Source: Oceanospirillum sp048264105
GTDB taxonomy: Bacteria > Pseudomonadota > Gammaproteobacteria > Pseudomonadales > Halomonadaceae
DNA length: 64,000 bases
Direction: 5' to 3'
Assembly: GCA_048264105.1 (NCBI GenBank)
Contig: JBLXDJ010000004.1
Coordinates: 124,001 to 188,000 of the forward strand
Shown here: one piece after another, positions 32,154 through 40,593 of the stretch
Layout of the letters: each line of letters begins with the position of its first letter
Position numbering within the stretch: position 1 is the stretch's first letter
Made by a program: the position numbers and the translations under genes
The notes under the pieces: model-generated
Seen by the model: the letters and a program-made list of their open reading frames with translations, nothing else
Told to the model about the DNA's origin: nothing
The model's database searches: none

Positions 32154-32774
32154 GTGGCGCAAGAAACTCAGATGTGGGTGAAAAAGATCTCAGGATACAT
32201 GCTGCTGGCCCTTATGGTTTTGGCTGTGACCTTCTCAACGGCATACGCTGCTAAACCGGAAGGTTTCGACCAGCTCAGCCCCTTGGTGCAATCACGCTGG
32301 AACGAGGAAGACCGCCTGCTGGATCTGAGCTGGGAAGATCTGATTCCTGAAGGATTTCGGGCGGATGCGATTCTGGATCAGTACGACCCCGAGAAGATAG
32401 CCATGCTGACCGATGATGATCCTCTGATTATCGAGATCATGGAGAAGCTGCAGAAGGCGTATCAGTCGGCACCTGTGCTCGGCAAACTGGATGGTATGCC
32501 GGTGCGTCTGGGAGGCTATATCGCGCCGCTGGAGATCACACCGGAAGGGGTTACCGAGTTTCTGCTGGTTCCCTATTTCGGAGCCTGTATCCATACGCCT
32601 CCACCGCCTTCCAATCAGATTATCTTTGTGAAAACCGAGATACCGATTGCGGAATCTCTGCTGGAAGATGCGATCTGGGTGAGTGGTCGCTTATCCATCG
32701 ACTCAGCGGACACGGATCTGGCGGTTGCAGGTTATACCCTTTATTCGGAGCATATTGTTCCGATTGAGTATTGA
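32154..32774 (+). CDS. DUF3299 periplasmic protein of the zinc operon
   Basis: A protein of about 206 residues with a hydrophobic N-terminus ending near STAYAAK (signal peptide). The DUF3299 hallmark is FGACIHTPPPPSNQIIF near residue 150, with a Cys-Ile-His that could bind metal. Members accompany zrg-like ABC genes, so a zinc chaperone or accessory role is likely. Start: GTG 32154 has AAGGA 7 nt upstream; ATG 32172 and upstream codons at 32112 or 32133 are alternatives. Last gene of the operon, 48 nt after the permease; I see no terminator. Confidence 0.7.
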   Translation: MAQETQMWVKKISGYMLLALMVLAVTFSTAYAAKPEGFDQLSPLVQSRWNEEDRLLDLSWEDLIPEGFRADAILDQYDPEKIAMLTDDDPLIIEIMEKLQKAYQSAPVLGKLDGMPVRLGGYIAPLEITPEGVTEFLLVPYFGACIHTPPPPSNQIIFVKTEIPIAESLLEDAIWVSGRLSIDSADTDLAVAGYTLYSEHIVPIEY

Positions 32775-32879
32775 TCGTCTCCGCTTGGTTTGAAAGCCTG
32801 ACTGCAAAGCTGTGGATTGGAAATATGTCTGTGAAGCTCTTATAGTCAAATGAAGAGATAACGACTTCAGGGCAGGCCT

Positions 32880-33419
32880 ATGTTGTGGCAACCGGTTATT
32901 GAGTTTTGGTTTAAAGAGCTTTCACCGAAACAGTGGTGGGTTAAAGATGACGCGCTGGATCAGGCGATTAAAACCCGTTTTGAACCGACTCTGATTGAGG
33001 CGAAGCTGCGACAGCTGGCGGACTGGCGTTATCAGCCCCGGGGGCGACTGGCAGAGATTATCGTGCTGGATCAGTTCTCCCGTAATATTTACCGGGACAC
33101 GCCGCAGGCTTTTGCTGCCGATGAATGCGCTGTTCAGCTGACACTGGCGGCTATTGAAGCCGGAGATGACCGCTCACTGATTCAGCAGGAACGTCTTTTT
33201 CTTTATATGCCACTGATGCACAGCGAAGATCCCAATATGCATGAAATTGCTATTGAGGTGTTCAGTGCTCTGGGGTTGGAAGAGAATCTTGAATATGAAC
33301 GCCAGCACAAGGCGATTATCGACCGCTTTGGACGTTATCCCCACCGCAACGAGATTCTGGGGCGGGAATCCACCCCCGAAGAGATCGAGTTTCTGAAGCA
33401 GCCCGGCTCCTCTTTTTAG
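32880..33419 (+). CDS. DUF924 family protein
   Basis: A 179-residue cytoplasmic protein of the DUF924 family, which has a TPR-like helical fold. Diagnostic blocks are VIEFWFKELSPKQWW at the start, GRLAEIIVLDQFSRNIYR near 52, RLFLYMPLMHSED near 102 and the closing GRYPHRNEILGRESTPEE. Function is not known for the family. It lies 105 nt after the zinc operon with an AGGGCAGG site before the ATG, so it is probably separate. Confidence 0.85.
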   Translation: MLWQPVIEFWFKELSPKQWWVKDDALDQAIKTRFEPTLIEAKLRQLADWRYQPRGRLAEIIVLDQFSRNIYRDTPQAFAADECAVQLTLAAIEAGDDRSLIQQERLFLYMPLMHSEDPNMHEIAIEVFSALGLEENLEYERQHKAIIDRFGRYPHRNEILGRESTPEEIEFLKQPGSSF

Positions 33420-33433
33420 CACCTGAAAGCTCT

Positions 33434-34039
33434 TTAGGAGCGATTCGTCCCGTCGGGATAATGAATAATATTATGAAAGCGGGCGGTGTCATTGCTCAGG
33501 TTACGATAACCATGGGGCTGATCCGCTGAAAAGCGAATGCTCATCCCTTTTTCAAGATAGTGCCATTGGCCTTCAACCAAAACCTCCATCACCCCTTCAA
33601 TAACCAGAACAAACTCGGTGACCCCGGCTTCATGGGGTTCCGATTCCCGTTCATATCCGGAAAGCAGGCTCAGTTCAAAAATCTCAAATCCCATCTGAGG
33701 ATCAAAGGGAAACAGCGGGGCGACCAGCATCAGATCCTGCGCTGGTTTGTGACGAATCTGATCGGCGGAGCGTATCTGAGGTTTTCCGGATGATAGCGGA
33801 GCACTGTTCTGATCCGGACTCTTATCATCGTAGGCTTCAATAAAGGTGGACAGGGAGCAACGAAAACCACCGGCAATCTTCCAGAGGGTGGCAACGGTCG
33901 GGCTGGATTCCCCCCGTTCAATCTGCCCCAGCATCGCTTTACTGACACCTGTTGCGGCGGCTGCTTTGTCGAGACTCCAGCCCCGCTGTTTGCGTTCCGC
34001 TTTCAGGGTGTCCGCCAGATGCCGGTTAATTTCCTGCAT
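33434..34039 (-). CDS. XRE-cupin transcriptional regulator
   Basis: A 201-residue regulator. An N-terminal XRE helix-turn-helix (about 8-62; RGWSLDKAAAATGVSKAMLGQIERGESSP) is followed by a linker and a C-terminal cupin barrel (about 115-195; EFVLVIEGVMEVLVEGQWHYLEKG). Such proteins sense small metabolites and often repress adjacent transport or catabolic genes. ATG 34039 is chosen because the HTH begins soon after; a further ATG at 34084 would add 15 residues. It diverges from benE, and two near-identical 18-bp palindromes lie between them. Confidence 0.83.
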   Translation of the reverse strand: MQEINRHLADTLKAERKQRGWSLDKAAAATGVSKAMLGQIERGESSPTVATLWKIAGGFRCSLSTFIEAYDDKSPDQNSAPLSSGKPQIRSADQIRHKPAQDLMLVAPLFPFDPQMGFEIFELSLLSGYERESEPHEAGVTEFVLVIEGVMEVLVEGQWHYLEKGMSIRFSADQPHGYRNLSNDTARFHNIIHYPDGTNRS

Positions 34040-34099
34040 AGCCTTGGTTTCCTTAATGGAGTGATCCGCGATTCGAAAACGCATTATATAAAAATTATT

Positions 34100-34150
34100 T
34101 GTGCGTTATAGCGCTCATAATGTTATTTTGTCTGTGCGTTATAGCGCACA
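34100..34150. promoter_or_regulatory. Two operator-like palindromes between the XRE-cupin gene and benE
   Basis: TGTGCGTTATAGCGCACA (34133-34150) is a palindrome with perfect 6-bp arms; TGTGCGTTATAGCGCTCA (34100-34117) is a second copy with one arm mismatch. They are 33 bp apart, about three helical turns, on the same face of the DNA. Confidence 0.65.
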
Positions 34151-34189
34151 TTTTCTTATTGGGGTGTATGGGTTACAAGCAGGATCATT

Positions 34190-35386
34190 ATGAAAGCAGT
34201 AGCGACAGAAAGCAGCGGATTGGCAGGTTTCTTCAGTCTTTCCTATATCTCGGCTGGTTTTGTGGCTGTTCTGGTGGGCTATACCAGTTCCGCCGTGATT
34301 ATTTTTCAGGCGGCAGAAGCGGCAGGAGCAACGGGTGCTCAGATCAGCTCCTGGCTCTGGGCGCTGGGGATCGGCATGGGGATTACCAGTGCCGGGCTTT
34401 CACTCTGGTTTAAAACCCCCATCCTAACCGCTTGGTCGACACCGGGGGCTGCACTGCTGGTGACCTCGCTGCCGGGTTTTAGTATTGAACAGGCGATAGG
34501 GATCTTCCTGTTCAGCTCATCACTGATCCTGATTTGCGGGCTGACCGGATTTTTTGATCGTCTGATGAAGCAGGTGCCGCAATCTCTGGCCGGGGCGATG
34601 CTGGCGGGAGTGTTGCTGCAGTTTGGTCTGAACGCGTTTCGTTCTCTGGAAAGCGATCTGCTGTTAGTGAGCCTCATGGTGTTGGCCTATATCCTGATCA
34701 AACACCTGCTGCCACGTTATGTGATTCCTGCGGTACTGCTGGTGGGTATGGTGGTTGCTGCCCTGCAGGGGCAACTGACCTTCAGTAATATCGAATGGCA
34801 ATTAGCCGAGCCGGTGCTGATGCTGCCTGAACTCAGCCTGCAGGGGATGCTGGGCGTAGGGATTCCGCTGTTTATCGTCACCATGGCCTCCCAGAATATG
34901 CCGGGGGTTGCGGTGCTTCGGGGTAATGGCTTTCAGACACCGGTTTCCCCTTTAATGACTTCAACTGGACTGGCGGGGGTGTTGCTGGCGCCCTTTGGTG
35001 GTTTCTCCTTTAATCTGGCAGCGATTACCGCAGCGATCTGCATGGGCAAAGAAGCGGGGCCGAATCCGGGTAGGCGCTATCAGGCGTCGGTCTGGGCGGG
35101 GTTGTTCTATCTGATGACGGGTATTTTTGGTGCCAGCGTGGCGGCTGTTTTTGCAGCCTTCCCCCAGGGATTGATTATGGCGATTGCCGGTTTAGCCCTG
35201 CTGGGAACCATAGGCAACAGTCTGGCGGCAGCTTTGGCAGATCCTGCTGAGCGCGAGGCTGCCTTACTGACCTTTCTGGTAACGGCTTCCGGTGTTGTGC
35301 TGGGTGGATTAGGCAGCGCCTTCTGGGGGCTGGTTGCAGGGCTGGTTGTTTATCACCTGCAAAAAAGAAAAGACCCGGCGCTTTAA
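34190..35386 (+). CDS. benE: BenE-family benzoate/H+ symporter
   Basis: A 398-residue inner-membrane carrier with about 12 helices of the BenE family. The opening SAGFVAVLVGYTSSAVIIFQAA, the AWSTPGAALL block near 80 and GGFSFNLAAITAAICMGKEAGPNP near 265 are diagnostic. BenE imports benzoate with protons in Acinetobacter. No ben or cat catabolic genes are in the window, so the natural substrate may be another hydrophobic or aromatic acid. ATG 34190 has AGGA 5 nt upstream. Regulation by the divergent XRE-cupin protein is likely. Confidence 0.85.
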   Translation: MKAVATESSGLAGFFSLSYISAGFVAVLVGYTSSAVIIFQAAEAAGATGAQISSWLWALGIGMGITSAGLSLWFKTPILTAWSTPGAALLVTSLPGFSIEQAIGIFLFSSSLILICGLTGFFDRLMKQVPQSLAGAMLAGVLLQFGLNAFRSLESDLLLVSLMVLAYILIKHLLPRYVIPAVLLVGMVVAALQGQLTFSNIEWQLAEPVLMLPELSLQGMLGVGIPLFIVTMASQNMPGVAVLRGNGFQTPVSPLMTSTGLAGVLLAPFGGFSFNLAAITAAICMGKEAGPNPGRRYQASVWAGLFYLMTGIFGASVAAVFAAFPQGLIMAIAGLALLGTIGNSLAAALADPAEREAALLTFLVTASGVVLGGLGSAFWGLVAGLVVYHLQKRKDPAL

Positions 35387-35394
35387 GCCGGGTC
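35372..35394 (-). terminator. Intrinsic terminator of the outer-membrane protein gene
   Basis: GACCCGGC (35372-35379) and GCCGGGTC (35387-35394) pair perfectly; on the minus strand a TTTTCTTTTTT tract follows. The stop codon of benE lies in its loop, so the two convergent genes share it. Confidence 0.75.
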
Positions 35395-35410
35395 AGACGG
35401 TACTTTGTTA

Positions 35411-36145
35411 TCAGAAGTTGACACCAAGCCCAATATGCCAGCTTTCCTGTGTGTTATTTTTAACATATGCCGGTGTGATCAGAACGTTGGAGAAGTCGAC
35501 AGTGGCACCGGCAACGACAACATCCCGATAGTCATGAACGGAGCGGTCTTTTTCAGGGTCAGTAAAGGCATCCGCGAAGATGGTCCACAGAGAGCTACTG
35601 GATACTGACTGGCTGCTGTAGTAGTAGTGCGCAAAGGGAACCAGGTGTGTGCTTTGACTAATTTTGAATTGATGGCGCAAGCCTATGATTGGCCCGACCG
35701 AATAGGCTGTCGATACTTTATTGTCCTCGTCATTGAAGAACATTCGATAAGGTAATCCGTTGAGACTGATGCTGATACCCACATTGGCGTATGTAGAGGG
35801 TGTTAAGCTGAATTCATAGCTACCCGTAAAATAACCATCCAGTTGCCATGCATAGTCCTCATTGTTTTCAGTCAGAGAGGCTCCATAGTTATAAACAATG
35901 CCGTTACCAAAATCGCCATCGTTAATCCCCGATTTCATATTAACGGCTATGCCACCGTAATTACCGTCCTCATAGTCGTGAAAGACCCCTTTAAACTGAT
36001 TGACCTGACCATTGCCAACCATACCGCCTCCCAGCTGATGTTGCAGATGGTTAAACTCGAACAGACTTCCATCGCCGGGGTTGGCAGCAAACACAGTTGC
36101 AGGGGTTAAAGCGCAAAGAGCCAGAAGTGTTTTAGATAGTTTCAT
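35411..36145 (-). CDS. Putative outer-membrane beta-barrel protein
   Basis: A 244-residue secreted protein: signal peptide ending near TVFAANPG (about residue 20), then alternating hydrophobic/polar strands, many Tyr, Asn and Gly, and a C-terminal Phe in HIGLGVNF, the typical signal for outer-membrane insertion. I do not recognise a named family. Composition is slightly more AT-rich than the neighbours. It lies downstream of and convergent with benE, which may hint at a role in uptake of hydrophobic compounds, but there is no direct evidence. Confidence 0.65.
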   Translation of the reverse strand: MKLSKTLLALCALTPATVFAANPGDGSLFEFNHLQHQLGGGMVGNGQVNQFKGVFHDYEDGNYGGIAVNMKSGINDGDFGNGIVYNYGASLTENNEDYAWQLDGYFTGSYEFSLTPSTYANVGISISLNGLPYRMFFNDEDNKVSTAYSVGPIIGLRHQFKISQSTHLVPFAHYYYSSQSVSSSSLWTIFADAFTDPEKDRSVHDYRDVVVAGATVDFSNVLITPAYVKNNTQESWHIGLGVNF

Positions 36146-36307
36146 AGAGAGATGCTTTCAGTAATGGGCACATGATCAGAGCTACATAATTGCGTTCAGT
36201 CTAACAAACAATAAGTTCCGTGAACTACGCTAATAGTCTGAGTTTTGTCAGGTTATTGCTGCGAAATTTGAAAATCAGATCAGGCAGTCTTTCTTTGAGT
36301 CTTTTTT

Positions 36308-37228
36308 TCAGGCCTCCATCGGCGTCAGGCTTTCTTCTGCCCCTTTAATCACAGCTTTAGTCAGTAGCTTGAGGCTTTCCGATTTCAGGTTCCATACATG
36401 CCAGTAGAGCGGCACATCGATGGTTTGAGCCGGTGCCAGTTCTGTCACGGTAGCGTTCTCCGGATCGTTCAGATCCAGATAGGGTTGGCTCTGCTGATCC
36501 GGCACCATGCCCCAGCCAAGTCCTAAACGTATCAGGTGGAAGTAGGGGCCTGTGGCGGGAATGCGGTGTTTTGGATAAAGCGCACCACTTAAGCCGATAT
36601 GGCGCAGAAAGTGATTCTGCAGCTCATCCTTATGGTTGAACTCCACCACGGGAGCTTCCCCAACAGCTTCTTCTGTAACTCCTTCAGGGAAATAGCGGGC
36701 GATATAACCCGGTGTTGCCAGCGCCCGATAGCGCATGACGCCCAAGGGAAAGCAATCACAACCCTGCATCGCCTGAGACGAGGCGCTGACACAGCCCAGT
36801 ACCTCACCGGTTTTCAGCAGATGATGGGTCTGCTCCTGATCATCGATCTTAATATCCAGCACCCAGGGGTGCCGATCCACTAAGGGTGCCAGCGCCTCAG
36901 GAAACCAGGTATCCAGACTGTCGGCGTTAACCGCCACCGGCATCCGGCTGAAGCCCTGTTCCGTGGCCTGATCCAGACTCAGGCTCAGCTCACCCTCCAG
37001 TAACGACAACTGATGGTAGAACTTCAGCACCCGCTGACCGGTTGCTGTCGGCACCAGAGGCGTACTACGGATAATCACCGCCTGTCCCAGTTTCTCCTCC
37101 AGCTGGCGTATCCGCTGGGAGATGGCGGATTGCGTCACATGCAGGCGTTTAGCGGCTTTCTCGAAGCTTTGCTCCTCAATCACCGCATGCAGGGCGCTGA
37201 GTTGTTTCGGGTCCAGTGACAGGCTCAT
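36308..37228 (-). CDS. argP: LysR-type regulator ArgP (IciA)
   Basis: A 306-residue LysR-family regulator. The winged HTH spans about 4-60 (SFEKAAKRLHVTQSAISQRI) and the effector domain about 90-290. The DPKQLSALHAVIEEQSFEKAA opening and the divergent LysE/ArgO exporter identify ArgP, which activates argO in response to arginine and is trapped inactive with lysine. The intergenic space (37229-37426) is AT-rich and should hold the ArgP site; I see no clear palindrome to delimit it. Confidence 0.88.
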   Translation of the reverse strand: MSLSLDPKQLSALHAVIEEQSFEKAAKRLHVTQSAISQRIRQLEEKLGQAVIIRSTPLVPTATGQRVLKFYHQLSLLEGELSLSLDQATEQGFSRMPVAVNADSLDTWFPEALAPLVDRHPWVLDIKIDDQEQTHHLLKTGEVLGCVSASSQAMQGCDCFPLGVMRYRALATPGYIARYFPEGVTEEAVGEAPVVEFNHKDELQNHFLRHIGLSGALYPKHRIPATGPYFHLIRLGLGWGMVPDQQSQPYLDLNDPENATVTELAPAQTIDVPLYWHVWNLKSESLKLLTKAVIKGAEESLTPMEA

Positions 37229-37426
37229 GGTTTTATCCCTTGCGAGTTTAAGCAGGCTGTAGTCGATTGATTAGATTTTTTAATGGTTAATTAAAATCAT
37301 TAGTTTTACTTAATTCTGGCGCAGAGGCAAGATGCACTCCATTGATACGGCCGTTGTCATTAGAACCTTTGCCGGGGCAGGTGCGCCGGTGTTTATGCAA
37401 GATGATGTTTTCTTTTGGAGTGCGTG

Positions 37427-38056
37427 ATGAGTGTGGCAGCAAGTCTTTATCTATGGGCCCTGATTAAAGGGCTGGGAACCAGCGCAGGTCTGATTATGGC
37501 CATTGGTGCGCAGAACGCTTTTGTTTTGTCGCAGGGGCTGAAGCGACAGTACCACTGGCCGATCGCCGGTGTGTGCAGCTTCTTCGATGCAGTGCTGATT
37601 ACCTTGGGAGTTGCCGGTATGGGCGCTCTGATCAGCCAGAATGAGTTATGGCTTAGCGTTGCCCGCTGGGGCGGGGCAGCCTTTCTGTTCTGGTACGGGT
37701 TTGGTGCGCTGCGCTCAGCGCTAAAAGATCAGAGCCTGGAGGCGGACCGCAAAGGCGCAACCAGTCTGAAAAAGGCACTGCTGACCACGCTTGCGGTGAC
37801 GTTGCTGAACCCCCATGCCTATCTGGATACCGTGGTGCTGATCGGCAGCATCGGCGGTCAGTATCCGGAAGGCGAGCGTTTCTGGTTTGGCTTTGGTGCA
37901 ATCAGCTTCTCGTTTATCTGGTTCTTCGGCATCAGCCTTGGCGCGCGTTGGTTAGCGCCTCTGTTCCAGAAACCGATCGCATGGCGGGTATTAGACGCAG
38001 CCGTCTGCCTGATGATGTGGTCGATAGCAGTGAGTTTGGTGATAGCGGCGGTGTAA
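37427..38056 (+). CDS. argO: Arginine exporter ArgO (LysE family)
   Basis: A 209-residue inner-membrane exporter with about six helices. LIMAIGAQNAFVLSQGLKR near 22 and TLLNPHAYLDTVVLIGSIG near 130 are LysE/ArgO signatures. It exports L-arginine and related toxic analogues and protects against amino-acid overload. ATG 37427 has GGAG 6 nt upstream. It is divergent from argP and closed by a strong terminator at 38087. Confidence 0.9.
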   Translation: MSVAASLYLWALIKGLGTSAGLIMAIGAQNAFVLSQGLKRQYHWPIAGVCSFFDAVLITLGVAGMGALISQNELWLSVARWGGAAFLFWYGFGALRSALKDQSLEADRKGATSLKKALLTTLAVTLLNPHAYLDTVVLIGSIGGQYPEGERFWFGFGAISFSFIWFFGISLGARWLAPLFQKPIAWRVLDAAVCLMMWSIAVSLVIAAV

Positions 38057-38086
38057 CCACCGCAGGTATGACCGAATTGTGGACTT

Positions 38087-38112
38087 GCCCCGACAAATGT
38101 CGGGGCTTTTTT
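38087..38112 (+). terminator. Intrinsic terminator of argO
   Basis: GCCCCGAC (38087-38094) and GTCGGGGC (38099-38106) pair perfectly with an AAAT loop and T6. Confidence 0.88.
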
Positions 38113-38179
38113 ATATTGTGGATTTTAGTTTTCTATGTGAGATTTATAATTAAGGAAAGCGCAAATATGGGGGCGATCT

Positions 38180-39070
38180 GTGACTGACTTTATGGATAGG
38201 GTTGTTAAGGAGTGGCATGCGGAAGGCTATTGCTTTTTTGAAGAAACTGTATGGAGTTCGTCAGTACAGCAAAATGATTTAAAGAGAGTTTGCGATTTTT
38301 TGAGCAACAACGATATTAACAATGTTGATGTTTCAATAGTCTCGCCTCCAGATGATTCAACGAAAAAAATAGACTGGATCAAGTATTTCAGGGCAGATGG
38401 CCAGTGTGTTTCGACAAATATTGAAGTTTCCATTCCGGCTAGAAGCAACAACCTGAAGCTGACTTTTTGCTATAAAAATTCTGAAGAGCATATTAGGCAT
38501 CAGAAAGATAAAGATCATGTTGTTAACGCGTTAAGGCTGATATTTGGAGTACCGATAGCTCATAAAATGGTTTTTAGAAGATTTTTTGAAGTGGGGGAGT
38601 CAGAAACTAGGTTTTTCTCCGAAACAGGGTTCGCATCGTTTTTTGATACTCAAAACCTTAATTTTTTTGACTCTCCTCCCATAGAAAAAGCCGAAGTAAT
38701 TTGTATTCCGGAGGAGGCTTCAAATCGCCTCAATAAAGCATTTTCTCAAACTTTTCCTGAAGAGCGATTTATTTTTCTTTGGTTGGCATTTGAAGCAATT
38801 ATTAACTCCTTTGATTATCAGGGATCTAATGGAGAAAAACGTCGAAAATTCTTTACTGACGAACTTGGGTCTGAGGTCTTGAATGCAGAGGTATTTAGGC
38901 TGTTTAAGGTAAGATGTGAGGTGTTTAAAGAAGGGCGGTTTTCGAAAGGAAGCATTGAAGATGAATGCATAAAACTTTACAGCATTATTCAAATCTCAAT
39001 TTTGAAGGATTGCCCTCAAAGAAAAGCCTTCATTGAAGGGTTTGAAGGTAGTCTTTCCATACAGAACTAA
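38180..39070 (+). CDS. AT-rich hypothetical protein with HEPN/ApeA-like C-terminal region
   Basis: A 296-residue soluble protein whose DNA is far more AT-rich than its neighbours, suggesting recent acquisition. The N-terminal 180 residues match nothing I know. The region about 195-285 (FIFLWLAFEAIINSF, RRKFFTDELGSE, LFKVRCEVFKEGRFS) resembles ApeA-like HEPN domains, but the RxxxxH RNase motif appears as RCEVFK, so His is replaced. The start is GTG 38180 or ATG 38192. A six-codon ORF with a good AAGGA site (38167-38187) overlaps the start and could couple translation. Antiviral or RNase roles would be speculation. Confidence 0.6.
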   Translation: MTDFMDRVVKEWHAEGYCFFEETVWSSSVQQNDLKRVCDFLSNNDINNVDVSIVSPPDDSTKKIDWIKYFRADGQCVSTNIEVSIPARSNNLKLTFCYKNSEEHIRHQKDKDHVVNALRLIFGVPIAHKMVFRRFFEVGESETRFFSETGFASFFDTQNLNFFDSPPIEKAEVICIPEEASNRLNKAFSQTFPEERFIFLWLAFEAIINSFDYQGSNGEKRRKFFTDELGSEVLNAEVFRLFKVRCEVFKEGRFSKGSIEDECIKLYSIIQISILKDCPQRKAFIEGFEGSLSIQN

Positions 39071-39074
39071 ATAC

Positions 39075-39101
39075 AAAAACCGGCAATACGCCGGTTTTTT
39101 T
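39075..39101. terminator. Bidirectional terminator
   Basis: AAAAACCGGC and GCCGGTTTTT form a 10-bp stem around a 5-nt loop, with T7 on the plus side and A5 (T5 on the minus strand) on the other. It is shared by two convergent genes. Confidence 0.85.
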
Positions 39102-39108
39102 GCTCTTG

Positions 39109-40473
39109 TCACTCACCCAAATACAACCCCCGCAAATACCCGCAATCCTCTTTCACCTGTTCGGCATAACCCAGACAAGCCTGAATCAGGCCTTCAATCT
39201 GATCCGGTAGTACCTCCGACATCGCCTGTTCAAAGCGGGTGGAGCGGCGGTCGCCGCGACAATGGGCGAGGGCGAGGGCTTGCCCGCAGGTGGCCGCGTA
39301 TTGTTCAAAACCACCGTTTACGGCCTGTTCCCCAAAGACAATGTCCTCAGGATCAATCCCCACGCGGGCGTGGTGTCGGGAGCGGATCAGCCAGTGGCCG
39401 TCCTGCCATTCGGCTTCATCCAGTACCAGATCCGGTTTGCGTTGCATACGCTGCTGGCAGTGCACCGTCAGGTGGGCAGGATTCAGGCGGTTCACTGCGC
39501 TCAGTTCCGGGAAGTGATACAGCGGCGCGGCATGGCGCTGGCATTTAACCTCCACCAGATGACATAGCTCCAGATCATCCTCTGAGCTGAACGCTTTCGG
39601 CCCCACAAGGCAGTAGAAACGCCGCATATTCACTGAGCCGGTGCCTGCGTTCAGACGTTCGGTAATATCGAGGATGCTGTCATCCATGTAGGGTTCAAAG
39701 TGCTGGATCAGTTCACGGGCTTCATCTGCTGCCAGTGGTTTAAAGCGTTCAGGGCGATCACGGAAGCGAAGCGGCTGCTGGCTGATATCCACTTCTTTCG
39801 CCAGTGAGCTTTTCTCCAGAAACTTCTTCCCGCCCCAGATACGCTTTTTCGCCTTTTTATAAGGGGCGTTCAGGATATGTTTCTTTTTAAAGCCATCCAG
39901 AACCTGATTGCGGTTCTCGGCATCTTCGGCGCAAGCTTCACAGGTGGCCAGATACTGCTCCAGAAATGCGGTCATCGCCGTGCGACTCTGTGCTGCGCTG
40001 ACCGCCTGATCATCATCAAGGGCTTCCTCAATGGCGTAACGCCCCGCCAGAACGCCTTCAGCAAAATCGACACAGAGGGCGAGGCTGGTACAGAAACGCG
40101 CCAGATCCCACGCGGCATGGCCGACACAGGCATCATCAAAATCATTGGGTGCAAAGATCACGCTTTCGCCGTGGGCACCTTCCTCGCTCAGAAAGCCAAA
40201 GTTAGAGGTATGGCAGTCACCCATAATGGTGGTCAGTGGCGGTGTCAGCAGGGCTTGTGGCAGTTTCAGATTGCCTTTAGCCAGATCGGCATAAAACAGC
40301 TGCGCCGAACCCCGCAAAAAGACAAAGGGGTTGGTCGCCATCTTGATATGCTTGGGTGTGCCCAAAGCCGGATCTTTAAAATCGACCCGTTCCAGTTCCT
40401 GATGGATTAGCTGCTGGCGCTGGTATTTCGGGCTTTTATGGCTTGCGGTGTTTGAAGATTTGCTGGATGACAT
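39109..40473 (-). CDS. DUF2252 family protein (kinase-like fold)
   Basis: A 454-residue cytoplasmic protein of the DUF2252 family. It has the FLRGSAQLFYADL block near 52, a phosphotransferase-like catalytic loop GDCHTSNFG near 85, FAPNDFDDACVGHAAWDLARF near 107 (DFD metal-binding-like) and LVGPKAFSSEDDLELCHLVEVK near 295. The fold is related to aminoglycoside-phosphotransferase-like kinases, but no substrate is known. The usual N-terminal and C-terminal boundaries are present, so it looks complete. Confidence 0.83.
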   Translation of the reverse strand: MSSSKSSNTASHKSPKYQRQQLIHQELERVDFKDPALGTPKHIKMATNPFVFLRGSAQLFYADLAKGNLKLPQALLTPPLTTIMGDCHTSNFGFLSEEGAHGESVIFAPNDFDDACVGHAAWDLARFCTSLALCVDFAEGVLAGRYAIEEALDDDQAVSAAQSRTAMTAFLEQYLATCEACAEDAENRNQVLDGFKKKHILNAPYKKAKKRIWGGKKFLEKSSLAKEVDISQQPLRFRDRPERFKPLAADEARELIQHFEPYMDDSILDITERLNAGTGSVNMRRFYCLVGPKAFSSEDDLELCHLVEVKCQRHAAPLYHFPELSAVNRLNPAHLTVHCQQRMQRKPDLVLDEAEWQDGHWLIRSRHHARVGIDPEDIVFGEQAVNGGFEQYAATCGQALALAHCRGDRRSTRFEQAMSEVLPDQIEGLIQACLGYAEQVKEDCGYLRGLYLGE

Positions 40474-40593
40474 CTCTGCTTCCTTGTCGATGTTTGACGG
40501 TGGCTATGGCGTAAAGGAATACCAAGTAACCCAGTCTAACACTGTTTGGAAGCCGATAAAGAGATCGTAATGAGGTCGTAAAAAGAGGATGGC

